Source of the DNA: Thermomicrobiales bacterium | GTDB taxonomy: Bacteria > Chloroflexota > Chloroflexia > Thermomicrobiales > UBA6265 | Length of the DNA stretch: 6,191 nt | Direction of reading: 5' to 3' | NCBI GenBank assembly: GCA_030447145.1 | Contig: JAUJLY010000191.1 | Location: forward strand, 1 to 6,191 | Shown here: piece by piece, positions 1 to 4,719 of the stretch | Layout: each line of letters starts with the position of its first letter | Position numbering within the stretch: position 1 is the first letter of the stretch | Notes under the pieces: model-generated | Told to the model about the DNA's origin: nothing | Database searches by the model: none | What the model saw: the letters and a program-made list of their open reading frames with translations, nothing else | Made by a program: the position numbers and the translations under genes

Positions 1-1215
1 AACATTGTCCACAACACAGTCTACAAAGGATTTTGGCGAGGCCAAAAGACCGAGACCCACCTGGAGAAGGTCAATGGCACAATCAAATCGGTGACCAAAC
101 CACGGCCAGAAGAAGAGCAAGGGCCGATCTTCCCCTGTCCATGGATTGTCGAGGAAGACCTGTGGGAACGGGCCAATGCCCGGCTGGACTTTAACGCGGC
201 TGCAAGTGCGCGGAATAACAGGCACTTCGAAACTCACCTGATCCGGATACCCTTCGGCTTCTGTGGTGAATGCGGTCATGCCCTCTACTGTGAGGCAGCC
301 ACCAGTAGTGGCCAGAAAGCCCGGTATATCTGTGGCAACAGGGCCAAGGACGCCTGCTCCCGGCCGTCCGCCAAGCAAGCAGAGGTGGATGCCCATGTCT
401 GGGAGCATGTGGACATGATGGTCAATAATCCTGGCGCCTCGCTCAAGAAACTGATTGACCAGGCCCACGATGGCACGCTTGACAGTCGGATTTCCGAGCT
501 GGAGGGAGGCATTGCGAGACGGGCCGGGCAATTGGACCGGCTCCTGGACGCTATCACCAGTGCCATCACTGAGGGCGATGAATCACTTGCCGAAGGCATG
601 AAGAACAACCGGAAGCCGATCCTCAAGACCCAGGAAGCCGCGCAGGCCGAGCTAGCCGCACTCCAGGAGCAGGCACGGAGGCAGAAGGAGTTTGAGAGCC
701 TGCCGGCCAAGCTGGAGCAGATGCTGAACGAGGACTTTGACCAGTTCGATAGCCTGACGTTCCAGCAGAAGCAGAATCTCATGGCGAAGCTGAACCTGCG
801 GGTGCTGCTCTATGCCGACAAGCCGAAGCCCACAGGTCTGAAGCCTGGTTGGACGCATCCTCCCCATGAAAAGGCGCCCAAGAAGCCAGTCAAGATAGAG
901 GACCGGACACGGATCATCATGACCCGGCTACCAGAGTTCCTGTTCGGCTGGAGCGATGAAGCGAACGATTGGGACTTCAATCCGGAGTACCTGATCGAGA
1001 CAGCGACTGGAATCCTCAACCCTGTGGAACTGTCGGACGAAGGTAAGCAGCAGATCGCCATTGCATTGGGCAAACTTACGCCTGAACAGCGGAAAGCCAA
1101 TGCGGACGCTCTCGAGATGACTCTCAAGGAGTATGAGGCGTATATCGAGGAGAAGTATGGAGCACGTATTGCGGAAAGTAGATCAGGGTCTGGTTCTCCC
1201 ACAGCTTGTTGTTGA
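1..1215 (+). CDS. Large serine recombinase, C-terminal part (5' truncated by the window)
   Basis: Large serine recombinases cut and rejoin DNA through a serine-linked intermediate and move phages or integrative elements. The frame is open from base 1, so this is the last 404 residues. The start NTVYKGFWRG (residues 5-14) fits the end of the recombinase domain. A zinc ribbon follows, with C88, C91, C111 and C119 as likely ligands (CGEC, then YICG and AC). Residues about 161-235 are Leu/Ala/Glu/Gln-rich and predicted to be a coiled coil. A beta-strand-like LRVLLYADKPK (about 265-275) and a basic linker come next. The tail, about 285-404, includes a charged helical stretch (about 345-390) and ends SPTACC. 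The N-terminal catalytic serine domain is not in the window, so activity cannot be judged. GTG at 91 is only an internal codon. I am confident of the family but not of its target site. Confidence 0.88.
   Translation, partial: NIVHNTVYKGFWRGQKTETHLEKVNGTIKSVTKPRPEEEQGPIFPCPWIVEEDLWERANARLDFNAAASARNNRHFETHLIRIPFGFCGECGHALYCEAATSSGQKARYICGNRAKDACSRPSAKQAEVDAHVWEHVDMMVNNPGASLKKLIDQAHDGTLDSRISELEGGIARRAGQLDRLLDAITSAITEGDESLAEGMKNNRKPILKTQEAAQAELAALQEQARRQKEFESLPAKLEQMLNEDFDQFDSLTFQQKQNLMAKLNLRVLLYADKPKPTGLKPGWTHPPHEKAPKKPVKIEDRTRIIMTRLPEFLFGWSDEANDWDFNPEYLIETATGILNPVELSDEGKQQIAIALGKLTPEQRKANADALEMTLKEYEAYIEEKYGARIAESRSGSGSPTACC
1191..1211 (+). repeat. Partial copy of the left part of the 1473-1524 dyad
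   Basis: TGGTTCTCCC at 1191-1200 is identical to 1476-1485. In both places AGCTTGT follows, 2 nt later here (1203-1209) and 9 nt later in the dyad (1495-1501). The first copy lies inside the last codons of the recombinase. The order and sense of both blocks are conserved, with a 7-nt length difference between them. This may be a half-site-like repeat left by recombination, or coincidence. Confidence 0.3.
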
Positions 1216-1542
1216 TTACGACGAAGACACTATGTGCGAGCAGGAACAGAGCTGTCAACACCGCGTCATGCTGGCATGGTGAATGACCTGTTCCAGCCGA
1301 TGGCTCTTCTACATTGACCGGCAGACCGACTTGCTGAGGTCCCGTGGCTCACGTTGGTACAGGCGACGTGCATCACTACTTTAAAGGGGCGAACCATTGT
1401 CCCGTCAAGCCCACAATCGCTCACCTCTGCACGCAGCCAATTGAAGAGTTATCGCGAAGTGCCGCACCCGATCCGTGGTTCTCCCGCTTATACAAGCTTG
1501 TGAACGGAAGAACCGGCACCACGGAAGTAATTGGCAGACCGT
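1216..1542. other. Gene-free stretch between recombinase and DUF2382 gene
   Basis: The 327 bases between the recombinase stop and the end of the minus-strand DUF2382 frame contain no ORF with a credible start and family resemblance. Base composition looks more mixed than in the flanking genes. No tRNA or intrinsic terminator with a T tract is visible. The only organised element I see is the dyad at 1473-1524. A 9-bp direct repeat GGCAGACCG (1320-1328 and 1533-1541) brackets most of the region but is short enough to be chance. Confidence 0.6.
1473..1524. repeat. 52-bp imperfect dyad, candidate recombinase attachment site
   Basis: Outer arms CCGTGGT (1473-1479) and ACCACGG (1518-1524) are perfect 7-bp inverted repeats. 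Inner arms GGTTCT (1477-1482) and AGAACC (1509-1514) are a second inverted pair. A 10-bp perfect palindrome ACAAGCTTGT (1492-1501) sits near the centre. All three are centred within about 3 bp of 1496-1498. Serine integrase attachment sites are known to be roughly 40-50 bp with imperfect dyad symmetry and often lie beside the integrase gene; this one lies 257 bp after the recombinase stop. The att role is inference. It could equally be an operator or a transcript hairpin. Confidence 0.35.
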
Positions 1543-1794
1543 CTATGCGTTTCCCTTTTCGTCCGCCACCATGTTCCCGGAATCCTCCACCTTGACCTCC
1601 TCCCGCCGGACAGCGTCGGTCACGCGCTCGGTGCTGGTCACGGCGTCACGGGAGATATCGATCTCTTCCCGCACGCGCGCCCGTTTGTCGACTTCTACCT
1701 CTTCACCTCGAAGGGGAATATCGACACTCTCTTCCTCAAATGCGCCCTCGCCAAGCTCCACATCACGGTTCACGGCACGCCGCGTGATCTCCAC
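1543..1794 (-). pseudogene. C-terminal half of DUF2382 domain, separated by an in-frame TAG
   Basis: This 83-residue frame directly continues, in the same phase, the upstream PRC-barrel/DUF2382 ORF after its TAG codon. It reads VEITRRAVNRDV at the front and continues with alternating acidic and basic beta-type repeats (EEESVDIPLRGEEVEVDK, VREEIDIS), which is the usual DUF2382 style. It ends at TAG 1545-1543. The first codon is GTG, preceded by GAGGAG at 1803-1798 with only the 3-nt TAG between, so weak reinitiation is conceivable. The more economical reading is one 252-residue gene with a Glu-type codon changed to TAG. It has no known function of its own. Confidence 0.7.
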
Positions 1795-1797
1795 CTA
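1795..1797 (-). other. In-frame amber codon inside DUF2382
   Basis: The minus strand reads ACC GAG GAG TAG GTG GAG ATC. Replacing TAG by GAG (one base) restores VTEEEVEITRR, a natural-looking DUF2382 segment. The frame does not shift across the stop, so a single substitution explains the interruption. Confidence 0.85.
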
Positions 1798-2301
1798 CTC
1801 CTCGGTCACCGGCACATCGATCGACTGACGCTCCTCGACGACATCCTTGTGTATGTCGACGGAACCCCGCTCGACTTCGCGCGTGGCTGCAGAGAGTTCC
1901 TCAGCCACCAGGGGCACCTTGATCTCATCGTCCGCATTGATATGCGTATGCTGCGTATCCTGGTAGTGCTCGAATGGCTCGTCATCTTCATTCAATGAGC
2001 CCGACCCGCTCACACCGGCACCTGATCCGATGTCGACATCGGCTGTCGGAGTCGAAGCCACCGGCTGGGTGTCCCATCCCAGCTGAAGCGCCGTTTCCTT
2101 GGTTGCACCCAGCAGCACTTGGTCGCCTTCCACGGACGCTACCGCAGCCAGCGGGATGTAGTGGTCGCTCGGGAAGAACAACCCTTTCCTCACAACCATA
2201 TAGTCGCCTTCCAGTTGATCCACACTGCCGAGGTTCTCGCCATCGGAGCCGACGACACTCATTCCCTCGCGTATCCCTGCGTTAACGTAGTTGCTGTCCA
2301 T
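1795..2301 (-). CDS. PRC-barrel (DUF2171-like) plus DUF2382 protein, cut short by an amber codon
   Basis: Residues about 10-78 resemble the PRC-barrel/DUF2171 fold: MSVVGSDGENLG, then DYMVVRKGLFFPSDHYIP and a closing strand ending LGW. A Gly/Ser/Thr/Pro-rich linker spans about 79-124. Residue 125 onward (DDEIKVPLVAEEL, REVERGSVDIHKDVVEE) is the start of DUF2382, a domain of unknown biochemical role often attached to PRC barrels and, in several bacteria, linked to stress. No signal peptide or membrane helix is seen, so it is probably cytoplasmic. The start ATG at 2301-2299 has a strong GGAGGAG (2315-2309) 7 nt upstream. TAG at 1797-1795 stops translation after 168 residues, in mid-domain, whereas the restored frame would give 252. 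Either the gene is freshly inactivated, the base is an error, or the product is truncated or split. Confidence 0.8.
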   Translation of the reverse strand: MDSNYVNAGIREGMSVVGSDGENLGSVDQLEGDYMVVRKGLFFPSDHYIPLAAVASVEGDQVLLGATKETALQLGWDTQPVASTPTADVDIGSGAGVSGSGSLNEDDEPFEHYQDTQHTHINADDEIKVPLVAEELSAATREVERGSVDIHKDVVEERQSIDVPVTEE

Positions 2302-2435
2302 GCTCGTACTCCTCCGCCGGCAAGCGACGGCGTTTTCTGCGAGTCCTGCGCGAATCTTTTCGATTCACCGGGTGTCAAATTTCGACGCATGGCATGTGCT
2401 ATGCCGCAAGGCAGGGTCCGATGTTTGCCTCGTCC
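2302..2435 (-). promoter_or_regulatory. Upstream region of the PRC-barrel/DUF2382 gene
   Basis: Read on the minus strand, a perfect TTGACA lies at 2378-2373, but no good -10 hexamer follows at 16-18 bp, so a sigma-70 promoter is uncertain. The spacer carries the inverted repeat GAATC-gaaaa-GATTC (2366-2352), placed where a regulator could block polymerase. Upstream is a second inverted repeat, GGCAT-agcac-ATGCC (2405-2391). The ribosome binding site GGAGGAG is at 2315-2309. The separate upstream region suggests that this gene is not simply the third member of the GNAT operon. Confidence 0.35.
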
Positions 2436-3053
2436 CTACCCCGAAGCCTGGTCGTCCGGGCCGGCCAGTCCTGCGCCATCGTGCCCGCTCGGTTCCGCGG
2501 GGCGGGCTTCCTGCCGTGCGTGCTCCCAATCACCGCGAGTGATGTCGAATACCAGCGTGTCGCCAATCACTCCCCCTGCTGCCAGGACGTTGGCGGTGAG
2601 CCGTCCGGCGAGGCGATACCCCTGCTTCCTCAACGCACGAGCCGACCGCACATTACCCTCGAACACTGTCGAGCTGAGGACATGCAGGCCAAGCTCACCG
2701 AATGCAAACTCTAGCAACAGTTGCTTCGCTTCGGTGCCGAGCCCCTTTCCGCGATCTTCCCGCCGTAACAGCCCGCTTCCCGTCTCGGCCGTCCCATTGA
2801 CGCGATCGATGTTCCGGATCGACGCGGTGCCGATACACCCGCCATCACCCCGCCTGCTGATGGCGAAAACGGTCGACGATGCGTCGAGCCCTCGAATCCA
2901 CGCTTCGAAGGAGAGGACGCTCATCGGAATCCGGCCATCCTCGTGCAGACCGGTTTCATCCTCAAGATGACTGGCCTCCGCCAGGGTTGAGGCGTCCTCC
3001 TCGGTAAGTCGGCGCAGATAGAGGCGTGGGCCAACCTTTACCGCGTCACGCAT
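2436..3053 (-). CDS. GNAT N-acetyltransferase, RimJ/RimL type
   Basis: Members of this family move the acetyl group of acetyl-CoA to an amine, often the N-terminus of a ribosomal protein or a small molecule; the substrate here is unknown. The 205-residue protein opens with RLYLRRLTEEDA, typical of RimL-like enzymes. Motif A is intact: RGKGLG at about 101-106 binds the pyrophosphate of acetyl-CoA. Motif B is NVRSARALRKQGY at about 134-146. The last roughly 20 residues are a Gly/Ala/Pro-rich tail. I chose ATG 3053-3051 because GGAGGAG (3068-3062) lies 8 nt upstream. ATG at 3059 would leave only 2 nt, and the GTG at 3089 has no such support. The start overlaps the previous gene's stop by 8 nt (ATGCGTGA), indicating translational coupling. 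Confidence 0.88.
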   Translation of the reverse strand: MRDAVKVGPRLYLRRLTEEDASTLAEASHLEDETGLHEDGRIPMSVLSFEAWIRGLDASSTVFAISRRGDGGCIGTASIRNIDRVNGTAETGSGLLRREDRGKGLGTEAKQLLLEFAFGELGLHVLSSTVFEGNVRSARALRKQGYRLAGRLTANVLAAGGVIGDTLVFDITRGDWEHARQEARPAEPSGHDGAGLAGPDDQASG

Positions 3054-3609
3054 GATCATGTCTCCTCCACCGACGACCCCAGTCCTCATTGACGCGCTCC
3101 ATGGTCAGCAAGTTCACCCGCCCACCGGGCCGAACAACGTACTCCCGCAGACGGACGGCGGTGTGCATCCCGGCGCCTTCTGCTGCAGTGAGCATCGACG
3201 TTTCATCTGCCGGGATCCTGATCGTCACGGTCATCAATCCGACCTCGTTCAACAGCCAGGGCACAGCCAGCCGAAGCACCTCTGCCTGGACCTGTGCCCG
3301 CTGGGGTACGCGCTCGCCGACCGTGAGCGCCAGCTGGCTGGTCCGGCTCGCGGACCGGTGGACAATGAGACCGCCCACGATCTCACCGGAGGCAAGGGCG
3401 ACAATCATCAGGCGAATCGTGGGATTGTTCCCCCACGGTATCCGCTCACCTGCCGCAAGCAGCGACTCCGCGGCTTCCGGCAACAGCGGGGGATCACCCT
3501 CGTACCACACACTGGCATCACCGGCATCTGCGCGAAGAGGCGCACGCAACCCAACCAGTTTTCCACGCAGATAGATTGCCGGTGGCAACCCACTGCCATC
3601 TTCGACCAT
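3046..3609 (-). CDS. Divergent GNAT-like protein with degenerate acetyl-CoA motif
   Basis: This 187-residue protein has the size and strand order of a GNAT enzyme. It begins IYLRGKLVGLRAPLRAD, followed by IRLMIVALASGEIVGGLIVHR (beta strands 2-3), QLALTVGERV (about 92-101, beta 4) and PADETSMLTAAEGAGM (about 133-148, the motif B position). Where motif A should read R-x-x-G-x-G/A, it has QRAQVQA (about 103-109), so the first conserved Gly is Val. It may be a non-catalytic paralogue, bind another ligand, or use a different loop. The start ATG 3609-3607 has GGGAGG (3619-3614) only 4 nt upstream, a tight spacing. In-frame ATGs at 3639, 3663 and 3687 are alternatives with weaker Shine-Dalgarno sequences. 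The gene overlaps the next GNAT gene by 8 nt, so the two are probably an operon and perhaps partners. Confidence 0.72.
   Translation of the reverse strand: MVEDGSGLPPAIYLRGKLVGLRAPLRADAGDASVWYEGDPPLLPEAAESLLAAGERIPWGNNPTIRLMIVALASGEIVGGLIVHRSASRTSQLALTVGERVPQRAQVQAEVLRLAVPWLLNEVGLMTVTIRIPADETSMLTAAEGAGMHTAVRLREYVVRPGGRVNLLTMERVNEDWGRRWRRHDHA
3062..3068 (-). promoter_or_regulatory. Shine-Dalgarno deciding the start of the RimL-type GNAT
   Basis: GGAGGAG on the minus strand, lying inside the end of the upstream GNAT gene, is 8 nt from ATG 3053-3051 and 2 nt from ATG 3059-3057. The spacing matches the 7 nt seen before the DUF2382 gene and favours the shorter protein. Confidence 0.75.
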
Positions 3610-3689
3610 CTCTCCTCCCGTAAGCTCATGCTTGCCCATTTTGGTCCCGTGGCAGCGATTCATAGCGAGTAATCGTTTTTCATCCATTC

Positions 3690-3724
3690 TTCAGGCTTGT
3701 TTCAGGGAGAGATCAGACAGGGAG
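3690..3724 (+). promoter_or_regulatory. 11-bp-phased direct repeats, possible OmpR/PhoB-type operator
   Basis: TTCAGG occurs at 3690-3695 and 3701-3706, exactly 11 bp apart. CAGGGAG then occurs at 3703-3709 and 3718-3724. OmpR/PhoB-family regulators typically bind tandem 7-bp repeats with 11-bp periodicity. The location beside a gene for such a regulator suggests autoregulation and possible control of the divergent GNAT pair. This is inference from spacing only. Confidence 0.35.
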
Positions 3725-3740
3725 CCTAAAGTGGTCGTAG

Positions 3741-3770
3741 TTGGAAAGCGTCTTCCGATCTGATTACAAA
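3741..3770 (+). promoter_or_regulatory. Candidate sigma-70-type promoter for the two-component operon
   Basis: TTGGAA (3741-3746) and TACAAA (3765-3770) each match the -35 and -10 consensus at 4 of 6 positions, with an 18-bp spacer. Transcription would begin near 3777, at the near-palindrome CGAAGAGCTTTTCG (3777-3790). The match is modest and other promoters are possible, for instance in the AT-richer stretch around 3881-3905. Confidence 0.3.
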
Positions 3771-3809
3771 CCTACGCGAAGAGCTTTTCGATTCTCTCCT
3801 CCCCACCCC

Positions 3810-3857
3810 ACGCGTGAACGGCGGCTGTCATTCCCCAATGACCCGCCGTTCGTGCGT
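3810..3857 (+). repeat. Long perfect-type hairpin in the leader
   Basis: The left arm GAACGGCGG (3816-3824) pairs perfectly with CCGCCGTTC (3843-3851). The apex is GTCATT (3827-3832) pairing with AATGAC (3837-3842) around a CCCC loop, with a 2-nt bulge CT at 3825-3826. Outside the 9-bp arm, 3810-3815 pairs with 3852-3857 through four Watson-Crick and two G-U pairs. That gives about 21 paired positions in 48 nt. No T tract follows on either strand, so it does not look like an intrinsic terminator. As DNA, the 16-bp apex is also a plausible operator. Confidence 0.75.
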
Positions 3858-3875
3858 TCTCAGGAGGCGCCCACG

Positions 3876-3890
3876 GTGCGATATGCTTAA
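3876..3890 (+). other. Four-codon upstream ORF with strong ribosome binding site
   Basis: AGGAGG at 3862-3867 is the best Shine-Dalgarno in the leader. Eight nt later comes GTG CGA TAT GCT TAA (3876-3890), a minimal ORF reading M-R-Y-A. The same AGGAGG is 15 nt from ATG 3883, which is in frame with the response regulator and would add 29 residues. That spacing is too long to be preferred. A leader peptide or ribosome-loading site is possible but unproven. Confidence 0.3.
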
Positions 3891-3909
3891 GATACATGTC
3901 ATATCGTGC
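3876..3909 (+). repeat. Inverted repeat with 14-nt loop in the leader
   Basis: CGATATG (3879-3885) and CATATCG (3900-3906) are perfect 7-bp arms. Three more outer pairs (two G-U, one G-C) extend the stem to 3876 and 3909. The loop contains two 6-bp palindromes, CTTAAG and ACATGT. It could be a transcript stem over the tiny ORF's start or a DNA operator. Confidence 0.5.
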
Positions 3910-3916
3910 GCCATGC

Positions 3917-3969
3917 GAGACTTCCTTGCTCGCTGGATTACCCGCCGATTCCAGGGGACCAGGAAGCTC
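3917..3969 (+). promoter_or_regulatory. Stem that would sequester the response regulator's ribosome binding site
   Basis: GAG (3917-3919) and CTTCCT (3921-3926), with A3920 bulged, are complementary to AGGAAGCTC (3961-3969), the nine bases immediately before ATG 3970. The putative Shine-Dalgarno AGGA (3961-3964) is inside the paired part. The 34-nt loop contains a further 5-bp pairing, CTGGA (3933-3937) with TCCAG (3950-3954). The layout suits translational control. Confidence 0.45.
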
Positions 3970-4719
3970 ATGGTTACGCCGTTTCCGTCAGCAGAGCCGG
4001 AATCCAGCGACGCGCCGAAGCGCATCCTGTTGGTGGAGGACGAGCCAGCGATTTCCGGGTTCGTGCGCCGTGGGTTGATCTTTGAAGGCTACGACGTCAC
4101 TGTCGTGACCGATGGACGTGACGCGCTTGAAGCCATCCGCGATCATCCTCCCGACGTTCTCATCCTCGACCTCATGCTGCCTAACCTCGACGGGATCAAC
4201 GTCACGAAGCGCATTCGCGCTGCAGAGAACACCGATGCAGACGAGCGTCTCCCTATTCTGATGCTTACGGCACGAGACTCCGTAGCCGACCGCGTTGCCG
4301 GGCTGAACGCGGGTGCAGATGACTACCTGGTCAAACCGTTCGATTTTGAGGAACTCGTCGCCCGCGTGCGCGCACTGCTGAGGCGCACGCGCCAGCCTGC
4401 CGCCGTCCAGGCGAATGAGATCCTGCAGTTCGCCGATATCACCCTTGATCTCACCAGCCGGACACTCACTCGTGGCGAAGAGGAGATTGAGCTGACCCCA
4501 CGGGAGTTCGACCTCCTTGCGCTCTTCCTGCGTCACCCCAACCAGGTGCTGACCCGGTCGACCCTGATGCAGCGCGTCTGGGGCGAGGATTTCTATGGTG
4601 AATCCAATGTGCTTGAGGTTGTCATTGGCAATCTCCGCCGTGCACTGGAAATCAGCGATCATCCAAGGGTAATCCAGACCGTTCGTGGCGTAGGTTATGT
4701 CCTCCGGCAGCGCGCATGA
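3970..4719 (+). CDS. OmpR/PhoB-family response regulator
   Basis: This is a cytoplasmic DNA-binding regulator switched by phosphate from the kinase encoded just downstream. The 249-residue length is normal for the family. The receiver domain spans about 17-140, with acidic pocket E23/D24 (ILLVEDEP), phospho-acceptor D67 (LILDLMLPN), T100 (MLTARD), Y119 and K122 (YLVKPF). The winged-helix domain spans about 150-248, with ELTPREFDLL, the recognition-helix region SNVLEVVIGNLRRAL and the wing RGVGYVLR. A few extra residues (ENTDADER) precede strand beta 4. I chose ATG 3970 because the receiver fold starts about 17 residues later and AGGA lies just upstream. The frame stays open upstream to 3814, but the extra residues are not family-like. 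It overlaps the kinase gene by 4 nt (ATGA). It may bind the phased repeats at 3690-3724. Confidence 0.93.
   Translation: MVTPFPSAEPESSDAPKRILLVEDEPAISGFVRRGLIFEGYDVTVVTDGRDALEAIRDHPPDVLILDLMLPNLDGINVTKRIRAAENTDADERLPILMLTARDSVADRVAGLNAGADDYLVKPFDFEELVARVRALLRRTRQPAAVQANEILQFADITLDLTSRTLTRGEEEIELTPREFDLLALFLRHPNQVLTRSTLMQRVWGEDFYGESNVLEVVIGNLRRALEISDHPRVIQTVRGVGYVLRQRA

Larger units (their letters stand above)
3610..3969. promoter_or_regulatory. Divergent intergenic region and structured leader of the two-component operon
   Basis: This roughly 360-bp gap separates the minus-strand GNAT pair from the plus-strand regulator/kinase pair. From left to right it holds phased direct repeats (3690-3724), a candidate promoter (3741-3770), a near-palindrome CGAAGAGCTTTTCG (3777-3790), a long hairpin (3810-3857), a tiny ORF behind AGGAGG (3862-3890), a second stem (3876-3885 with 3900-3909) and a stem covering the regulator's ribosome binding site (3917-3969). 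No protein gene is evident. If the candidate promoter is real, the leader is nearly 200 nt, long for a two-component operon. Confidence 0.6.

Noticed and set aside
1344..1595. Small plus-strand ORF after the recombinase
   Set aside because: It has a GTG start with a poor ribosome site, runs into the DUF2382 frame antisense, and ends in a Pro/Arg-rich tail. It is not credible as a gene.
1795..1797. Frameshift as the cause of the split DUF2382 gene
   Set aside because: Both halves are in the same phase (1795 is the last base of the stop and 1794 begins the next codon), so only a substitution is needed.
2119..2970. Long plus-strand frame across the DUF2382 upstream region and GNAT gene
   Set aside because: It is antisense to a clear GNAT gene, Ser/Pro/Arg-rich in shadow style, and has no family resemblance or ribosome binding site.
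3054..3089. Longer N-terminus for the RimL-type GNAT starting at GTG 3089
   Set aside because: The extra residues (MRTGVVGGGD) are not family-like, and the GGAGGAG at 3068-3062 clearly serves ATG 3053.
3052..3672. 206-residue plus-strand frame opposite the divergent GNAT-like gene
   Set aside because: The minus strand has GNAT-like strand order, coupled overlap and purine-rich ribosome sites; the plus frame has none of these.
3810..3857. Intrinsic terminator
   Set aside because: The hairpin is strong, but no T run follows on the plus strand (GTTCTCAGG) or on the minus strand (GGGGTGGGGAGG).
3814..3969. N-terminal extension of the response regulator to 3814
   Set aside because: It would translate through the strong hairpin, gives a Cys/Arg-rich sequence unlike the family, and makes the protein 52 residues too long.
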